Source: Coxiella endosymbiont of Amblyomma nuttalli
Lineage (GTDB): Bacteria; Pseudomonadota; Gammaproteobacteria; Coxiellales; Coxiellaceae
Direction of reading: 5' to 3'
NCBI RefSeq assembly: GCF_018107685.1
Contig: NZ_CP064834.1
Location: forward strand, 434,001 to 498,000
Length of the DNA stretch: 64,000 nucleotides
Under the pieces are notes generated by a model, which did not search any database, had not been told where the DNA came from, and worked only from the letters and a program-made list of their open reading frames with translations. The stretch's first letter is position 1. The number at the start of each line of letters is the position of its first letter. Below, one piece after another: positions 62,806 to 64,000 of the stretch. The position numbers and the translations under genes were made by a program.

Positions 62806-64000
62806 CCGTTTCTCCAATGCGACATAATGTGCTTAGCTCACAATATTTGCAAGTTTCTGCGTCTAAAGGATTAACATCTGCTTTTCCACTGGAAAAATCA
62901 ATCGCCAATTGGTGTAACAAAATTCTCCATTTTTTCATTAATATATCCCAAGGTTTAGGAGAAACCGTGATATCCCTAAAGCAAGTCTTTACTTGGGAAT
63001 CAATTAATCCGGTAAATTGCATTTTTTTACTACTCATTTCTGCATATGCCATTCCTTTGACATCAAGTGCTGCAAAAGTGCAATAAAGTGGGAGCTGAAT
63101 GTGTTTCAGACGATCGCCTAGCCAAGCATTAGGGCTGTTTTTATTACTCATTTTGTAGTCAATCAGGAATTGGTTGTTGCCGATAACATCAATTCGATCA
63201 ATGCGTACCTGTAAATTAAGTGAACCAATTTTTATATGGCGCGTAGTTTCTCGTTGGGCTACCATAAAAGGTTCACGTTTTTTTTCAAAAATTAACCATT
63301 TTTTAATGAGTTGTTTAATACGTTTTTTTTCTATACGAATAAAAATAGACCGGGAATATTTTTTTTTCTTGAAAACACGATTAATGGTTTCATCAACAAG
63401 CGTTTCTAGTTCTTGATTAGAATAGTTATGTAATGTATGCCAGTCTTTAATTTTTTTCCATATAAGATTGAGGAGGCGATGCAAAAAATCTCCACGTTCG
63501 ATATTACTTAATCCTAGATGTGGTTCTTCTAGCGGTTTTGCCTGTAGGCGGATTTTGGCAAACGCTTGAAAAGGACATACAGATTGACTTTGTAGTAAAC
63601 CGCTTCCTCCTCTAACAAACTCATTATCATGCAGCGGGGTTGTTTGATCGACAATTCGTTCAGTTGTTGTAGCATTAAATATCTTTTCGTCAACTGTCTG
63701 CAAAGGTGGGAGTTGTAATTCTTCAAGTGTTATTAGAGGAAATTGACGAATGAGTGAACTGGGGGATAATTGAAAATCACCTTCTTGTAAGGCAGTACTT
63801 AAAATGACTGTAGGCGTGTTATGCAATAACTGTTGCTGCAATTGCATGGCATTATTGATTTCATGTTTTACAGACGAATGCGGCATGTGATGTCGTTTTT
63901 GTATGTCGAGTGGTAAAAATGGATTAGGCTTCGGAAAAGGCGGCCAGTTTTTATTATTGAGACCCATCATCCATACTTTATCGAAATTTTCTCCAGCACC
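62798..64000 (-). CDS. RecB-type PD-(D/E)XK nuclease, AddB-like, 5' part outside the window
   Basis: The frame is open to the right edge, so only the C-terminal 400 residues are seen (390 from the first ATG at 63970). Numbered from there: C132 in SVCPFQAFA, H164 in ERGDFLHRLL, the nuclease core RIDRID (D258, D261) and LIDYKMS (D271, K273), and the final CKYCELSTLC (C374, C377, C383). The lone C132 plus the terminal three cysteines are the known [4Fe-4S] staple of AddB-type nucleases. The segment GLLQSQSVCPFQAFA...PLEEP is typical of the 'probable DNA repair protein' family next to AddA-like helicases. Its stop overlaps the helicase start. Confidence 0.9.
   Translation of the reverse strand, partial: GAGENFDKVWMMGLNNKNWPPFPKPNPFLPLDIQKRHHMPHSSVKHEINNAMQLQQQLLHNTPTVILSTALQEGDFQLSPSSLIRQFPLITLEELQLPPLQTVDEKIFNATTTERIVDQTTPLHDNEFVRGGSGLLQSQSVCPFQAFAKIRLQAKPLEEPHLGLSNIERGDFLHRLLNLIWKKIKDWHTLHNYSNQELETLVDETINRVFKKKKYSRSIFIRIEKKRIKQLIKKWLIFEKKREPFMVAQRETTRHIKIGSLNLQVRIDRIDVIGNNQFLIDYKMSNKNSPNAWLGDRLKHIQLPLYCTFAALDVKGMAYAEMSSKKMQFTGLIDSQVKTCFRDITVSPKPWDILMKKWRILLHQLAIDFSSGKADVNPLDAETCKYCELSTLCRIGETDD

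Overview
The window looks like part of the chromosome of a Coxiella-type gammaproteobacterium undergoing genome reduction, most probably a tick-associated Coxiella-like endosymbiont. Seen in the sequence: AT-rich DNA, about two thirds covered by intact genes, long spacers with no gene, and at least three eroded genes (wecA, smc, corC). Known from families: the gene order (gyrA-serC-aroA-cmk-rpsA, lapB-pyrF, smc-ligA, leuS-lptE-holA-nadD-rsfS-mrdA-rodA-mltB, miaB-ybeY-lnt) is the gammaproteobacterial one. AroA closely resembles the Coxiella burnetii enzyme as I remember it, and the small membrane protein at 53277-53615 looks like the family named after C. burnetii CBU_0592. No IS element, phage, CRISPR array, tRNA or rRNA was found.

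Layout. 0.9-5.6 kb: an amidohydrolase (mtaD type) and gyrA. 5.6-14 kb: serC (start codon apparently lost), aroA, cmk, rpsA, lapB and pyrF, i.e. serine/PLP, aromatic, nucleotide, ribosome and LPS-control functions. 14-23 kb is the most decayed part: a broken wecA, 1.7 kb of empty DNA, an intact POT peptide transporter and a broken smc. 23-28 kb: ligA, then a lemA/M48 protease pair. 28-38 kb, minus strand: a tight block for cell elongation (mltB, rodA, mrdA), NAD synthesis (nadD), ribosome silencing (rsfS), replication (holA), LPS export (lptE) and leuS. 39-44 kb, minus strand: lnt, a corC relic, ybeY and miaB, with ybeZ not recognisable. 44-46 kb is empty except for a perfect 21-bp hairpin. 46-53.6 kb is an intact iron-sulfur/redox neighbourhood: ferredoxin, IbaG, Grx4, a small unknown protein, a 1173-residue flavo-iron-sulfur fusion, a rhodanese, quinolinate synthase NadA, a DUF2797 protein and a CBU_0592-like membrane protein. 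54.8-64 kb: nudE, mdh, tsaD, plsY, orn, and a UvrD-type helicase coupled to a RecB-type nuclease that runs off the right edge.

How it fits together: translation, wall synthesis, lipid and LPS assembly, and cofactor synthesis (NAD through NadA/NadD, the chorismate route through AroA) are kept. The chromosome organiser Smc and the WecA sugar-phosphate transferase are lost or depend on frame-restoring slippage at T-runs. The most interesting items are the Nfn-like fusion protein in its Fe-S neighbourhood, the startless serC joined to gyrA through a G8 tract, the 8-9-T frameshifts in smc and wecA, and widespread short tandem duplications in the spacers.
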